From: Artemia franciscana
Lineage: Eukaryota; Arthropoda; Branchiopoda; Anostraca; Artemiidae
DNA length: 64,000 nt
Assembly: GCF_032884065.1 (NCBI RefSeq)
Contig: NC_088867.1
Coordinates: 28,267,507 to 28,331,506 of the forward strand
Reading direction: 5' to 3'
Shown: one piece after another, positions 33,570 through 44,890 of the stretch
How positions within the stretch are numbered: the stretch's first letter is position 1
Layout of the letters: every line of letters starts with the position of its first letter
The notes under the pieces: generated by a model
The model's database searches: none
The model's input: only the letters and a program-made list of their open reading frames with translations
What the model was told of the DNA's origin: nothing
Made by a program: the position numbers and the translations under genes

Positions 33570-35580
33570 TTATTGAGACAAAGTATGCATGTTTTGACTT
33601 CTACTTTCCCAAAATACGAAGGGCATTAAGGTGAGTCTCTTAGGGAATATTGAGGAGAGTATTGAACTAAATCAAAACATGTTGTGTGCATATGGTTTGT
33701 CAAAAGGGTTTAACTCAGAAATGATTGGGCATATTAATTTGGAACTTTCAGGAAATTATAATGGAGATGATTAATTGACCAAAAAGGCAATATTCGCACA
33801 CTAATTCTATTACAGACACCACTGCTTCTAATGCTATCACATATACTACTACTACCACCACTAATATCACTAGACCAGTGCTACTAAGGCTTAGGATATT
33901 GAAGTAAACATCTGAGGAAATGTTGAGGTGAAATTTGAACTAAATCAAAACATGCTATATGCATACAGATTGCTGGTACGGGCTTATCAGTAATATTTTT
34001 GGGGCGACTTATTGTATCAAAAGGAAACTTCAGGGGCATCAGGAGTGGCATGTTCAGTTGACCAAAAGGCAAAATGTACCTGCTACTACAACTATTAATA
34101 CTGCTGCTACTACTGTTACAATTAATAATAACAATGCACTATTACTGCTATCACTTCTCCTACTACTGTCTCTGCTACTATGAGTGTAATACAACTGACC
34201 AAAAGGAAAGATGTACATGCTACTATCGCTATTAATGCTGCTACCACTAAGACATCACTAACACTGCAACTAATTCTCCTACTGCCACCGCAACTACTAT
34301 GGTACTAGTACTGTCAATGCTAAGTTTATGTAGGAAAAATTTGAGAGAAAATTGATGGCAAATTCGAACTAATAGAAGACACTGAGTGCATTTAGATTGT
34401 CGAAATAGCATTTCTGAAGAACAGATTTGTGTATTAAGTTGGAACTCTCAGAGATTGCTTAAAGGCGAAGATCAATTGACCAAAAGGCAATTTGTGGGCA
34501 CGGCTACTAATATTACTACCATTGCTAAATTTACTATTTCTACTGCTGCTACTACTATTACTCCAACTACTACTACTTTTATTGCAACTACTTCTAAGGT
34601 TACGACAATTTTATAAAATTTCAAGAAGTATATAAATATACAGGAATCAAGAAGACATATCGACAATATCATAGCAATGGGTAGTATATTAGGTTGAACA
34701 CTAATACTACTGCTGTTACTGCTATTATAGCTATACTTAAGAATATTAACGTAAAATTTTCAGAGAATTTTTAGGGGGTTATGTAAACTGAATCACAACA
34801 CGCCATCCTTGTGCAGGTTGTGTAAAACGCATATTATTAATATCTTAAGAACAGTTTTGTGTGTGAAATTAAAACTTACAAGACTTGTTTGGGGGATGTT
34901 GAACGAACCAAAAGACAATGTTTGCATCATAATACTGCTGCTTCTACTCCTACAACTGCTGTTATTATTATTACTGCTACTAAGACTACTACTATTTATT
35001 CTACTGCTACTATTACTGCTATTACTATAACTAGTGGTAATACCTCTATTGCTACTAGAGCTAAGGGTATTAAGGCGAAAATTTAGGGCAACGTCGAAAC
35101 TTTTTTTAACTAAATCAAAACACAGTATGTCAACATAGGTTACCAAGAGGACGTATTGAAAGTGCTTTAGGAACGGCCGGTGGTATTAAGTAGAAACTAT
35201 TGCTACTAAACAAGCTAAGGGTATTAAGATGAAGCTTTCAAGGAATATTTAAGTGGATGTTGAACCAAATCAAAACCAACTATGATCATATAGATTGTCA
35301 AAAAGGTGACAAAGCAATATCACATTAACGGCTTACATTGTTAAGTTAGACCTATTGGGGTAAGTTGTGGCGGATTTTGAACTAGCCAGAAGACACTGTG
35401 TGTAAATGTAATGCTGCTTCTACGGTTACTGTAACTAACGACACTAATGGTATTAAGTCTAACTTTTAGGGGGAATTTCAATTAAATGAAAAAACTGTAT
35501 GCATGCAGGTATTAAAAATGCATATAAGCAACATAGGCCATACAAGGACATAGGCAGCGCTGCTCTGTCATTGCTAATAA
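33570..35580. repeat. Family D repeats with ACT/GCT-rich tracts
   Basis: Degenerate units share TGAACTAAATCAAAACA, GCATACAGATTGTC-type text, AACTTTCAGGGA-ATG-TGA, GACCAAAAGGCAA and long runs of mixed ACT/GCT/ATT/ACA triplets (for example 33826-33875, 34085-34180, 34500-34600, 34930-35050). The ORFs rich in Thr, Leu or Ser here are the triplet tracts read in different frames. No gene. Confidence 0.75.
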
Positions 35581-36180
35581 TATCATTCATATTTTAAAGG
35601 AGCTAATTGACTAGAAATTAAAATTTCTAGTACCCTCTTTAAGAGTCAAAAGTGATTGGAGGGCAAACAGCCCCCGTCTTCTTAGGTCATAATTTTTCAA
35701 ACACTTCCGATCAAAATCTTAAGACAGCCATTTTGTTCAGCATAGTTGAACGATCTAGTAACTATATCTCTAGAGTTATTCGGTAGGTCAACCTCCCACA
35801 AGTATGTCATTTGCCCATTATGCTTGAAATCTAAATATTGCTTTAAAATTAAATCAAAACGCACTGCGTGTATGCTGGTTGCGAATAAGACATCTCAGCA
35901 ATATACCAAGAACGACTCAGGGTATTCAGTGCAAACTTCCGGGGCTACTTCTATTACTACATCTGCTCTTGAAATTTATCCAAATCAAAAGAGTGCAAGT
36001 GTATCCAGGCTGTCAAAGAAGATATAATTTTTTGAGAATGGTATTAAGTTTTATCCATCAGGTTAACTACAGGATCCATATGATAAAAATAAACACGACT
36101 ATTTACGTCAAGATTTTTGAAAAGTCTGTGTTGTTAAAAATCGTTGGAAGAGTTTCTCCAGTATACAAACAGTAGGCCAA
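35581..36180. repeat. Mixed family C and D fragments
   Basis: 35581-35770 holds one family C unit (AGAGTCAAAAGTGATTGGAG, CAGCCATTTTGTTCAGCATA). 35800-36050 returns to family D (AAATTAAATCAAAACGCACT, then GGTATTCAGTGCAAACTTCC). The C-D alternation recurs at 40.6-43.3 kb. Confidence 0.6.
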
Positions 36181-36279
36181 TCTATAAATTCGTACAGAAA
36201 AACCAGAAAGATTAAAACTGGTATTTTCTTTTCCCCTGAAAAAGACTGTCAATATACAACAAACATAAATAAATTTAAA

Positions 36280-36905
36280 AAAACTTTTTCTGCAAATAGG
36301 TTTTTCCAAAAAAAGTGAAGAACTTCATTAAACCAAAAATGAGCCAAAATAGAATCAAATAATCTACCAAACATAAAACTATCACAAATCAGCATCAATA
36401 AATAAATGAAACCCAAGACGAACAGAAATTACAACAAATAACCGAGTTAAACTCAAAACGAGCAAAAATTAACATGAATAGGGCTCAAAACCCCTATACT
36501 TTTCAAAAGCCAGAACATAATATGCATTTATCTGAAAAAATACGAATGAACGTGCACTGTCAGTTTTACATACATATGCTGATATTTATTCCTTAAAATC
36601 TTAATTAATTTTTTATTTATTAAAGTTACAAAAGTAAAAACATAAAAAAGTTCAATAAAGTGCAAATTATGTTCTGACTTTTAGAAAGCATAGGGGTTTT
36701 GTGGCCTAGTCATGTTAATTTCTGCTCGTTTTGAATTTGACTCGGTTATTTATTGCAATTCCTGTTCTTCTTCGGTTTCATTTATTTGTTGATGCTGATT
36801 TGCGGTAGCTTTATGTTTGGCAGATTATTTGATTCTATTTTTACTGATTTTTGGTTTAATGAAGTTCTTTACTTTTTTTGAAAAACTGATTTTGTGGAAA
36901 AAGGC
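36280..36905. mobile_element. Family F foldback element, ~250-bp arms
   Basis: The left arm (36290-36535) and right arm (36655-36895) are inverse copies with few differences. AAGTGAAGAACTTCATTAAA faces TTTAATGAAGTTCTTTACTT, and matching text runs inward through AATCAAATAATCT-CCAAACATAAA, ATCAGCATCAA-AAATAAATG, CGAACAGAAATTAC/CAATTCCTGTTC and CAAAACCCCTAT to GAACATAAT. The loop is about 120 bp. A diverged relative is at 41500-42010. Confidence 0.8.
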
Positions 36906-36966
36906 TCTGTTTTAATTAATATCCGGATAACAGCAGTGTATATGATACGTGATATGATACCATCAC

Positions 36967-37140
36967 GGAAGGTAAAAGCAAAAATTTGCAATAGTAAACT
37001 AAATGAACATTTGCCTTCTTTCTGACGATTTATTGCAAATAATCTGAGGTTCAAAAAGGTAAAGTAAAAATTTGCAATAGTAAAATAAATGAACATTCGC
37101 CTTTTTTCTGATAATTTATTGCGTATAATCTGATGTTCAA
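36967..37140 (+). repeat. Two-copy tandem repeat, ~88-bp unit
   Basis: GGTAAAAGCAAAAATTTGCA through ATAATCTGAGGTTCA is followed directly by a second copy ending ATAATCTGATGTTCA. Both copies contain AAATTTGCAATAGTAAA-TAA and GAACATT-GCCTT-TTTCTGA. Confidence 0.75.
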
Positions 37141-37912
37141 GTGCAAGTCTAACTATGGGTCCAAACTATATCCAGGGCTATATATAGGGGAGGATGGAAT
37201 ATTAGATTGAAATCCCCCCTCATAAAAATTTTAAAATTAAGGAATTTTCTTGATCCTGCAGTGGCAATTTATTGATTATGTAATAGCTATCAAATTCTTC
37301 TCTTGAGCCCTTTCCCCTCCTTATAAAACCGTGGCTACGGGCCTCATGATACGCTTCAATTTCTGTTTAATAAGTATGAGAATGCCTCATTAAATTCTTC
37401 CAAAATTATAAAACTTTTGACTTGGACGAGAAATGTGTTTTCCCTGTGCTTGCATTAAAGTTATATTAATCCTGTAATTTCGCACAAGGCAAAAACTCAA
37501 ACTTATTTAATTGATTTTAGGGTATATTCAGTTCAGTCTTGATAGAAATAATTATATTATGGAAAACTGGGGAAGGTAAAACTGTGAAGGAGTAACTTGA
37601 CATGAATTAAATTACAAAAATGATGTACTTTAATTCTTTTGAAATCTCGCTAGAGATGACCTAAGCAGAAACTTTGAACAGATTGGGGTAGAAGAGGGAA
37701 TTCTTGTCAGTTTTCTGGTCTAAGATCTACTACCATAAAGGAGTTTGTACATGTAGCACCTATTTCAGTGCAGCTGAAAAAAAAGAAATGTCTTCGACGC
37801 TGTACAGATATTCACTGGCTGCCTTAACGTTGCACTATTAACACTGAACATAAATCTGTGAGTTTCGGGTGAAAAAATCAATATTTTCAGTATTCTTGAA
37901 AAGACTGATGTT
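37141..37912 (-). other. 3' flank (likely 3' UTR) of the unidentified minus-strand gene
   Basis: Downstream of the minus-strand stop at 37913 no coding sequence is seen. An ATTAAA-type polyadenylation signal (reverse of 37629-37634) lies about 280 bases past the stop codon. Confidence 0.35.
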
Positions 37913-38080
37913 TCAAATATGTTTTATTGATTGTGCCAGGATTTTTTTCACTAGTGCTATCTTTTTATTTCTTGCTATCTCTTCTATGTCTGTAATAATT
38001 TTTTCAACTGGTCCTGTTGCAGATAGGATTTTCTCCGTCTTTGGACGAGTTCTCATTGTTGAACATCCAATTGTCCGTGT
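37913..38080 (-). CDS. Unidentified gene, last coding exon (exon 3 of those visible)
   Basis: Read on the minus strand, TGCACTTTTTTTCAG is an excellent 3' splice site ending at 38081. It is followed by a 56-codon phase-0 frame ending in TGA at 37913-37915: TRTIGCSTMRTRPKTEKILS, then GPVEKIITDIEEIARNKKIA and LVKKILAQSIKHI. The peptide is basic and probably helical at its end. Its phase matches the donor of the exon at 43908-44038, 5.8 kb upstream on the same strand, which in turn matches 49227-49402. I recognise no domain. The plus-strand ORF at 37869-38084 is an antisense shadow of this exon. Confidence 0.5.
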   Translation of the reverse strand, partial: TRTIGCSTMRTRPKTEKILSATGPVEKIITDIEEIARNKKIALVKKILAQSIKHI

Positions 38081-38083
38081 CTG

Positions 38084-39079
38084 AAAAAAAGTGCAGGTTC
38101 AGAATTATTTACTCCATGAAGGAAACCATCAATTTGCCATATACTTCAAGGCATAGTGTACTAGAACATATCTAGAATGCGTCAGTAGCAGTTAGGTAGT
38201 AAACCAAGTACAAGCACTTGAGTACTTATTTTTTTTTTTTTTTTTATCCTTTAAATTAAACTTGAGAAGTCCCAAAATATCAAGGCAAAAGATAAAGAGC
38301 AGACTTGAAACCTCAAATTAGACTATAGGTTATGTTTAAATGCTTATTTAGCTGATGTTGATTGAACTGTGATTTTTGAGAAAAATAATGTGTAATAGAT
38401 TACTTCAAGGCGGTCACGCAATAAGCAGAGCAGAAAAAAAAACTTGGTACTGGGCGTTACTTTTGGCTGACTAATAGAAATATAAACATCATGAGGGAAG
38501 TGGAAACCAATGTATACCCCGAGTCATGATAGTTGAGGGAGAGGATGGAATGGGAAACCCCGACACGGGTGACAGCATCAAGCTGTCATGATTAGTAATT
38601 TATTTTGCTTTTTTACGGTAAATAGCTACGAACAGACCAGGATACTTTAAACTGTTTAATTCCGTGATAGAATATAAACTTGTTGTATATTTCAAAGAAT
38701 AATTATATTTCAAATAAAAATTTCCCATGAATTTTTCTTTTCTAAAAAAATACATTCATTGTACTTTATGACCTTCTCTTACTGGCAAATGGGGTGTCAG
38801 CCGCTTAGGGGCTCCTTAGGTCCTTGTGCCCTAGATGATGGCTAAGTTTGATTTTACAGCCCGCCAGATCGGTATTAATCCTGAAATTTTTATCTTCTGA
38901 TCACCCATTGAAATTTATTGATATTGAAAGAGTATTTTAATGCCTATTCTTAGGAAGGCAGAGCTAAACATCTTTACTATGTATTCAAACTAAAGTTGTA
39001 ACTGGGAAAATTGATCCAGGAAGTATGGTTTCATCTTTGCTTGTACCTGCAGTTCAACTTTTTATGAATACCGACTTAT
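38084..39079 (-). other. Intron sequence, nothing further recognised
   Basis: Non-repetitive part of the 5.8-kb intron between 38081 and 43907. It has a poly-T run near 38228-38246. No exon or RNA gene was recognised. Confidence 0.4.
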
Positions 39080-39990
39080 TTTATCAAATAAATCTAAAGT
39101 GACCGGAGGGCAACTAGCTCCCCCACGCCCTCTTTTCCCCAAATACATCTGATCAAAATTTTAAGATTGCCATTTTGTTCACAATAGTCCAAAGGTCAAA
39201 TAACTATGCCTCCGAGGTTGACAAAGAACCACACAGTCTAGGGGCAAGGGTTGCAAGTCATATAAGTTGCCCATTGTTAACACAAGGTTTTATGAAAGGG
39301 GTGATCGTATAAACTTCGGAGGAGGCACATTTGATTGGAAATTCAAAGATCTAGTACCATCTTTAAAAGTAAAAATTCTCTGAAGGGCAACCAGGCCCCC
39401 CCACCCCTTAACCTTTTCCCCCACATGAATCTGATCAAAATCTTGGAACAGGTATTTTGTTCAGAATAGTACATACCAAAGTAACTATGCCTCCGGGGAT
39501 CATAACCTCCCTCCTACCCCAGGACAAGAGCTGTGAGTTTTACTACTTGCCCATTGTTAACATATAAGGTGTTTATGGAGGGGATGTTCGTATAAACTTT
39601 GAGAGGGCTGATTCGATTGGAAATTGAGATTTCCAGCACCCTTTTTTAATAGAGAAAATTAATCGGATTTTTTTCCCAAAATGCATCCAATCAAAATCTT
39701 TAGATAGCCATTTTGTTCAAAATAGTACAAAGACCTAAAAACTATGGCCCCAAAGATAAACACCCCCCCCCCCAAAGCCCATGGGGCATGGGCTGTAAGT
39801 TTTGCAAGTTTTTCGTTTTTAACATGTAAGATTTTTAGGGAAGAGGAGTTCGTATAAATTATAGAGGAGGCTCATTCGATTTGAAATCGAAAGTTTTAGT
39901 TCCCTGTTTGAGAATAAACAGTGATCGGAGGCGAAATACCCCCCCCCCCCCGACACGCCCTTTCTCCCCAAATTCGATCCAATAAAAATT
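39080..39990 (-). repeat. Family C units (inverted orientation)
   Basis: About four units in the same orientation as 31390-33560, with ATAAACTTCGGAGGAGGCAC, GATTGGAAATT-A, CCATTTTGTTCA-AATAGT and GGGGCAAGGGTTGCAAGT. They are broken at 40010 by the retrotransposon tail. Confidence 0.7.
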
Positions 39991-40009
39991 TTAATATAGC
40001 CATTTTGAC

Positions 40010-40350
40010 TTACTTACTTGACTTAAGTTCCATCCAGCCTTTGTGGCTGCTTGCCACAAAGGCAAGCAAGGAAACAAATGATGAATGTTTTGACGGTGGT
40101 TCGATCTATATGGCGCTAGACGAAGTAGCTGGGGGAGGTTATTGGCTGGAAATTTGTCGGTCCATCTCTTACGAGGTCGGCCTCTGGGGCGCGTGCCGTG
40201 AACCCGTCCTTCGAATGTGATTTTTGGGAGCTGCTTGGCCGACATTCGCTGGGTATGGCCAAGCCAGCGGATTTACTGGCTTCTGACCCGGTCCATGATG
40301 GTGCGGGGACAACGGAGTAGTTTTCAGAGGTCTTCATTTGAGACTCAGAT
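40010..40350 (-). pseudogene. Non-LTR retrotransposon RT C-terminal tail
   Basis: The minus strand reads IRWLGHTQRMSAKQLPKITF, GRVHGTRPRGRPRKRWTDKF and LPLWQAATKAGWN. This is the RWLGH-R-M ... GRPRKRW-D signature found at the C-terminus of many RTE/CR1-type reverse transcriptases. Upstream the frame has two stops (NEDL-stop and RSQ-stop). It is locally much more GC-rich than the surrounding repeats, suggesting a fairly recent arrival. It sits inside the intron of the minus-strand gene. Confidence 0.8.
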
Positions 40351-40384
40351 TGCCATTTTGTTTGTTATAGCCATTTTTTTCAAA

Positions 40385-40495
40385 TTAATTTTTTTTTGTA
40401 AGTTATGCAAGTCGCCCATTTTAACATATAAGGTATTTTGTAAGTTATTGTAAGTTATTTGCAAGTCGCCCATTTTAGCATATAAGGTATTTCTA
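40385..40495 (+). repeat. Short tandem repeat of a ~50-bp unit
   Basis: GTAAGTTATGCAAGTCGCCC with TATAAGGTATTT occurs twice with small changes (GTAAGTTATTTGCAAGTCGC). Derived from the family C sequence preceding GTTAACATATAAGG. Confidence 0.55.
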
Positions 40496-40559
40496 CTAAG
40501 AAATGAGGGCATGTTTGATCCTGGATTTCCAAAAAGACTTCCAAGTCTTTGGATTTCCA

Positions 40560-43500
40560 AGTTTTACGATGAAACTTTAAGGAAACGTTTACACAATCCT
40601 TTCAGATGAAACTTTAGCAAAACACAATAATAACACACTTTGTCTTTGTCGGTTGTTAAAAGAGAATATCAGCAACAATGAAGGAACGGCTGAGGGTATT
40701 AGGTTGAAACTTTCAAGGTATGTTGAGGGGATGTTGCAGAGAGATTGGAGGGCAACCAGCCCTGCCTCCTTTTCCTTTTTGTGTGCCCACTCTCCTCAAA
40801 AATCGTCGAAATTATTTTATTTCTGTCATTTTGTTCAAACTAATGTAAAGGTGCAATAGCTATGCTACGCATAGCCCCCACAGCCCTGGGGCAAGGATTG
40901 CAAATTATGCAATTAATAAGTTGTTTACGTCCAAGATTTATCATTAAGAAAGAGTAAGGTTCTGATTCTGGTGAAACTTTAGAAAATGTTAAGGGGTATC
41001 TTAAACTAAATCAGTACGCGCTATATACATCCAGTTTATCAAAAAGCGGATCTTCAGTATCTGAAGAACGGATGAAGATATTAAGCTCAAACGTTCAGGA
41101 CATTTTGAACAGTGCTTGAACCGTCGGGGAATCTGTAGGGGGATTTTATACTAATGTAATTTAAAGTACAATATATACATCCTTGGGTATATCTGAAATA
41201 TCTTAAGAGCGGCTAAAGGTCAGAATATTCAGTCGAAAGATGGTGTGTGCATCTCGGTTATCAGAAGGGCGTATATGAAATATCCAAGAATGACTAATGA
41301 CATGTAGTTCAAACATTCAGGGAATGTTGAGGGGGTATTGAAATACATCAAAAGCCACTAATTAGGACTATTAAATTAGATATTTTAATTCTTACGCCAG
41401 AAGCATGACAAACTTGAGAAATGTTCGTGATTTTAACTAAAAACAAAAATTTTGCAATAAAAATGAACAGAAATTAACAAAAACAAAATCTGAAAGAGAA
41501 GTTTTTCAAAGAAAAGTAAAGAACTCTATTAAACTTGAGACCAGCAGGAAATAACCCTCTAATAATTCAAACTAAAAATTACCATTAAAGAGCAATCAAA
41601 ACCCAAAACAAACAGACATTAAAATAAACGGTCATAGAAAAGATAACGATAGCACGTACTAATACAGAAAAATGAATAACTTTAAACCAGTAAAATTAAA
41701 ATAAATTTTCAAGTCAAGTTAAAGCGAACAAAAATTACTTCAAATAGGAGTTTTGCTACTGCCCTTTTCCCCTGCTTTAAAATTCTTAAGCTTGTTGCGT
41801 CATTTGTTCTCTAATGAAAATGAAATATAGTACAGATGTTTTTTTATATTTACAACATTAAAATACAAAATAGAAATTTTTGTGAAATAAAATTTATTAT
41901 TGCTGAGATTCCAAGAATTAATTTCATTATATTGAATATTCAGTTTACTTTCTGTAGCTATTTCCATTCGTCTTGATTATTCTAGTGATTTTATGTTGAT
42001 TTGTCGTCGATACTTTGAAGAATAAAAGTATAGTGTTTAAGATACATATAATTAGCATAGGCATAAGACTTATTACGACCGTCCTATCCCGGTGTACTAG
42101 AGCCAATTGGATTTTCTAACCCCTTCACGTCAGTTTCCAGCAGATGTTATCTTAAGATTTTTTTCAAGACCTTTTCTCAAGATTTTCTCTTCTCAAGTCG
42201 TTTTCTCAAGATGTTTTCTCCCTATAGTCCCAGCACTTCCGCAGGGAGCGTATTATTGGCCGAAATGGTGTTAATAACTCCTCGAAATTCCTCTTACGCT
42301 ATTACGAATACTATAGCAGGTGTTCTACTAGTCGGTTCAAAGTCCTCCTGTATTACAATGGTCCTGACAGATGTTCTGTTGAGAAAGGACATGGTATACT
42401 TTTAATGAGGATGACTTCAGTAGTAAAAGGACAGGATCAACTTCCCCTACTTGGAACCAGCCTCCTCCCCATTTTTGCCTTTTGGATGCCCCTCTCAACA
42501 AAGATTGAAATCTTAAAATATAATTTTATTAAAATAGTCACAGCGCCCTAATAGCTATGCCTTTTGGGATGCCATACCCCCACATCCCCCAGGGTAAGGA
42601 ACTTAAATTATGCTAACTTGTCCATTTTTTATGCAGGTTTAATCATTGGGAAACGGGGTATGTATGATCCTGTTTCCAAAAAGGCTAAAATTATTGAGGC
42701 CAAATTTTTGGGAATGTATGCTGAGCTAAATTGAAAGAAACTATCTTCATCCAAGCCATCAAAAAGGCGGATCGGTAATACCCTAGGAACAGTTAAGGGC
42801 ATTAACTTTAAATTTCCGGGCCACTCTGGTTGCAAATGCGACTGTGACTGGCAACTTCCTGCTGTGACAACTTTAAACTGTGACTGCTTTAAATACTACT
42901 ACATCTACTTGTAACTACTTTCATGGAATATTGAGTAGGACATGGAACAAAACCAAAACACACTATGCACATGCTGATTGTTAAAAGGGTGCATCAGCAA
43001 CATCTCAGGATTGGCTGAGGTTAATAAGTTGAAATTTACATGGCATGTTTAACAGTGTTTTGAGGACAAAGGGACCCCATGTCCTTTTTAGACCCACTTA
43101 TCACTGGTCAAAATTATGAAATAGCCGTTTTGTTCCAATCAGTAAATTGGTCTAATAACTATGCTTCTGGGAATTTGATGCTCCAGCCGCCCCTGGAGAA
43201 AAAGTTGTATGTTACGCAATGTGCCCATTGTTTATATACATGATTTATCATTGGGACAGAGAGGAGAATGTTTGATCCTCAGTATACCAAACAAGGTTAA
43301 GGGTATTAAGGTATAACTTCAGGAATGCTGTGACAGACGATATACTAAATCAAAAGACACTATGTGCATTGATGCGATCAAAAGGGTATATTTTCAATAT
43401 CTAAAGAGTGGCTAAAGGTTTTAACTTTACACTTTCAGCACCACTATTGCTACTGCTACTATGGCTGCAAATGCTACGACTTGTGACTTCGACTCTACTT

Positions 43501-43560
43501 GAGACTGGTACTGTGTTTACTGTTTGAACGTAGGCTATCAAACAGGTATAGTTGTAATAT
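40560..43560. repeat. Interleaved family D and C repeats with a family F relic
   Basis: Family D units (AACTAAATCAAAA-C-C, GTGCATCCAG-type text, TTAAGTTGAAACTTTCAGG) alternate with single family C units near 40730-40920, 42440-42660 and 43030-43290 (CAGCCCTGGGGCAAGGATTG, ATAGCCGTTTTGTTC). At 41500-42010 a decayed foldback of family F is present (TTTTTCAAAGAAAAGTAAAG). Short ACT/GCT triplet tracts occur near 42860-42920 and 43440-43500. No gene. Confidence 0.6.
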
Positions 43561-43907
43561 CTTAGCTTTCATGCCACTGAATTCCATTAGGATTGTTTAC
43601 ATTGTTTTTGGCCTTTGTTTTTTAGTACGGTACATGGATTGTAAAATTGGCTAGCAGATATACAACTGCCTTGATAAGAATTTTCAGCTGGGCCCGTGCT
43701 TGAAGATCTTAAAATTTGACCTGCTTCTAACTAGCTTAGAATTTTATATACCCTATCTCCATTTATTGGCAAGAATTAGCTTGCTGTTTGATGTTGCTGA
43801 TTGTGAATTTCCATCGGCTGTTAAATCCTAGAATAGTTGAACGTTTTTAGCCATTTGTATTTGCAAAGCACCTTCTTTAATAAGCTGTTAAAGCATATCT
43901 TTCTCAC

Positions 43908-44038
43908 CTCGTCAGTTTCTCCCAGCGATTTCTTTATGCTCCGTTCGTTAGACGTCGATGTCAATTCGCTGAATATCCTTTGGCTATTTGGTCGTCTTTC
44001 TTTGGACAATGGACCCCGCTTATGAAGGGATTTCAATC
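43908..44038 (-). CDS. Unidentified gene, internal coding exon (exon 2 of those visible)
   Basis: On the minus strand, TAATAATTTTAG ends at 44039 and the exon runs to a consensus donor GACGAG|GTGAGAAAG at 43908/43907. It is 131 nt: two bases completing a split Gly codon, then 43 codons, ending in phase 0. The peptide is strongly basic and Ser-rich: LKSLHKRGPLSKERRPNSQR, then IFSELTSTSNERSIKKSLGE and TDE. Entry phase 1 equals the exit phase of 49227-49402, and exit phase 0 equals the entry phase of 37913-38080. Low-complexity basic composition suggests a disordered region; no family recognised. Confidence 0.5.
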
Positions 44039-44339
44039 CTAAAATTATTACTTTTTTATAAGAATACCTAGACTAGCAAGTGCGCCTGCTTCCGAGTTTT
44101 TTTTTTCTTGTATGCTTAATTTTTGCTGATATTCCTAGTGTTTCATAATTCTAAGTAAAACCTGAAACTTCTTGGACAGGAAAAAATCCTCGGAGCAGTC
44201 ATTTATTTTCAATTTTGAATTTATCAATATGAATAAGGACTACCAAGTTCGATAGGATTTAAGAAAGCAAGTTGGGAAGTTTTGTCTTTTTATTCGCTAA
44301 GGTGTGTGATTTGCAAGATATTAGGATTTTGATTCAGCA
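44039..44339 (-). other. Intron sequence
   Basis: Start of the repeat-filled intron between 44039 and 49226. Nothing else recognised. Confidence 0.35.
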
Positions 44340-44890
44340 AAGAACGCGGAAGGATCTTTACATGGAGGAATTTATCACGGGGAAAGATTTCCATGAAGAG
44401 GGCGATGTATTTTCCAGCATTATTTAAAAAAGAGACATTAAATAAAAATAAACAAGTTTTTCAACTGAATGTAAGGAAGAACAATAAATCTTAAAACGAA
44501 AAGAAATTATTACAAATATGAGGGGGTTCTTCCCCTCCTTAATGCTTCGCTCTTTACGCTAAAGTATTTTGGAATTTCAAAAGATCTATTCATTCTAATT
44601 ATATGGAATTTGTGATTCAGGGGTCATTCTTAAAGAATTGGAACAAAACTCGAACTGTAGTGTAAAGAGCGAGATATTGACAAGGGGTGAACCCCCTCAT
44701 ATACGTAAAAAAAATGTACGAATATCTATTACTAATAAAAACGTTCTTAAATAAAATTAAAAGTTCTGGTGGCCTTTCTTAGTAATCCAAAAAATTGGTG
44801 GGCAACTAGGCCCCTTCCCCAATACTTTTTTCTCAAAATCGTCCAATCAAAACTTTGAGAAAGCCATTTAGCCAAAAAAAAGTAAAATTA
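44340..44890 (-). mobile_element. Family A fragment (minus orientation)
   Basis: Contains the region around the second hairpin (ATGAGGGGGTTCTTCCCCTC near 44518, and its partner GGTGAACCCCCTCATATACG near 44686), AAGAATTGGAACAAAAC, and one core module (GGTGGGCAACTAGGCCCCTT, GAGAAAGCCATTTAGCC). It runs directly into the family C array, with no family A terminus between them. Confidence 0.65.

Noticed and set aside
34083..35086. Thr-, Leu- and Ser-rich ORFs on both strands
   Set aside because: They are the ACT/GCT triplet tracts of family D read in different frames.
37869..38084. Plus-strand 71-codon hydrophobic ORF
   Set aside because: It is antisense to the minus-strand exon at 37913-38080, which has the better splice site and composition.
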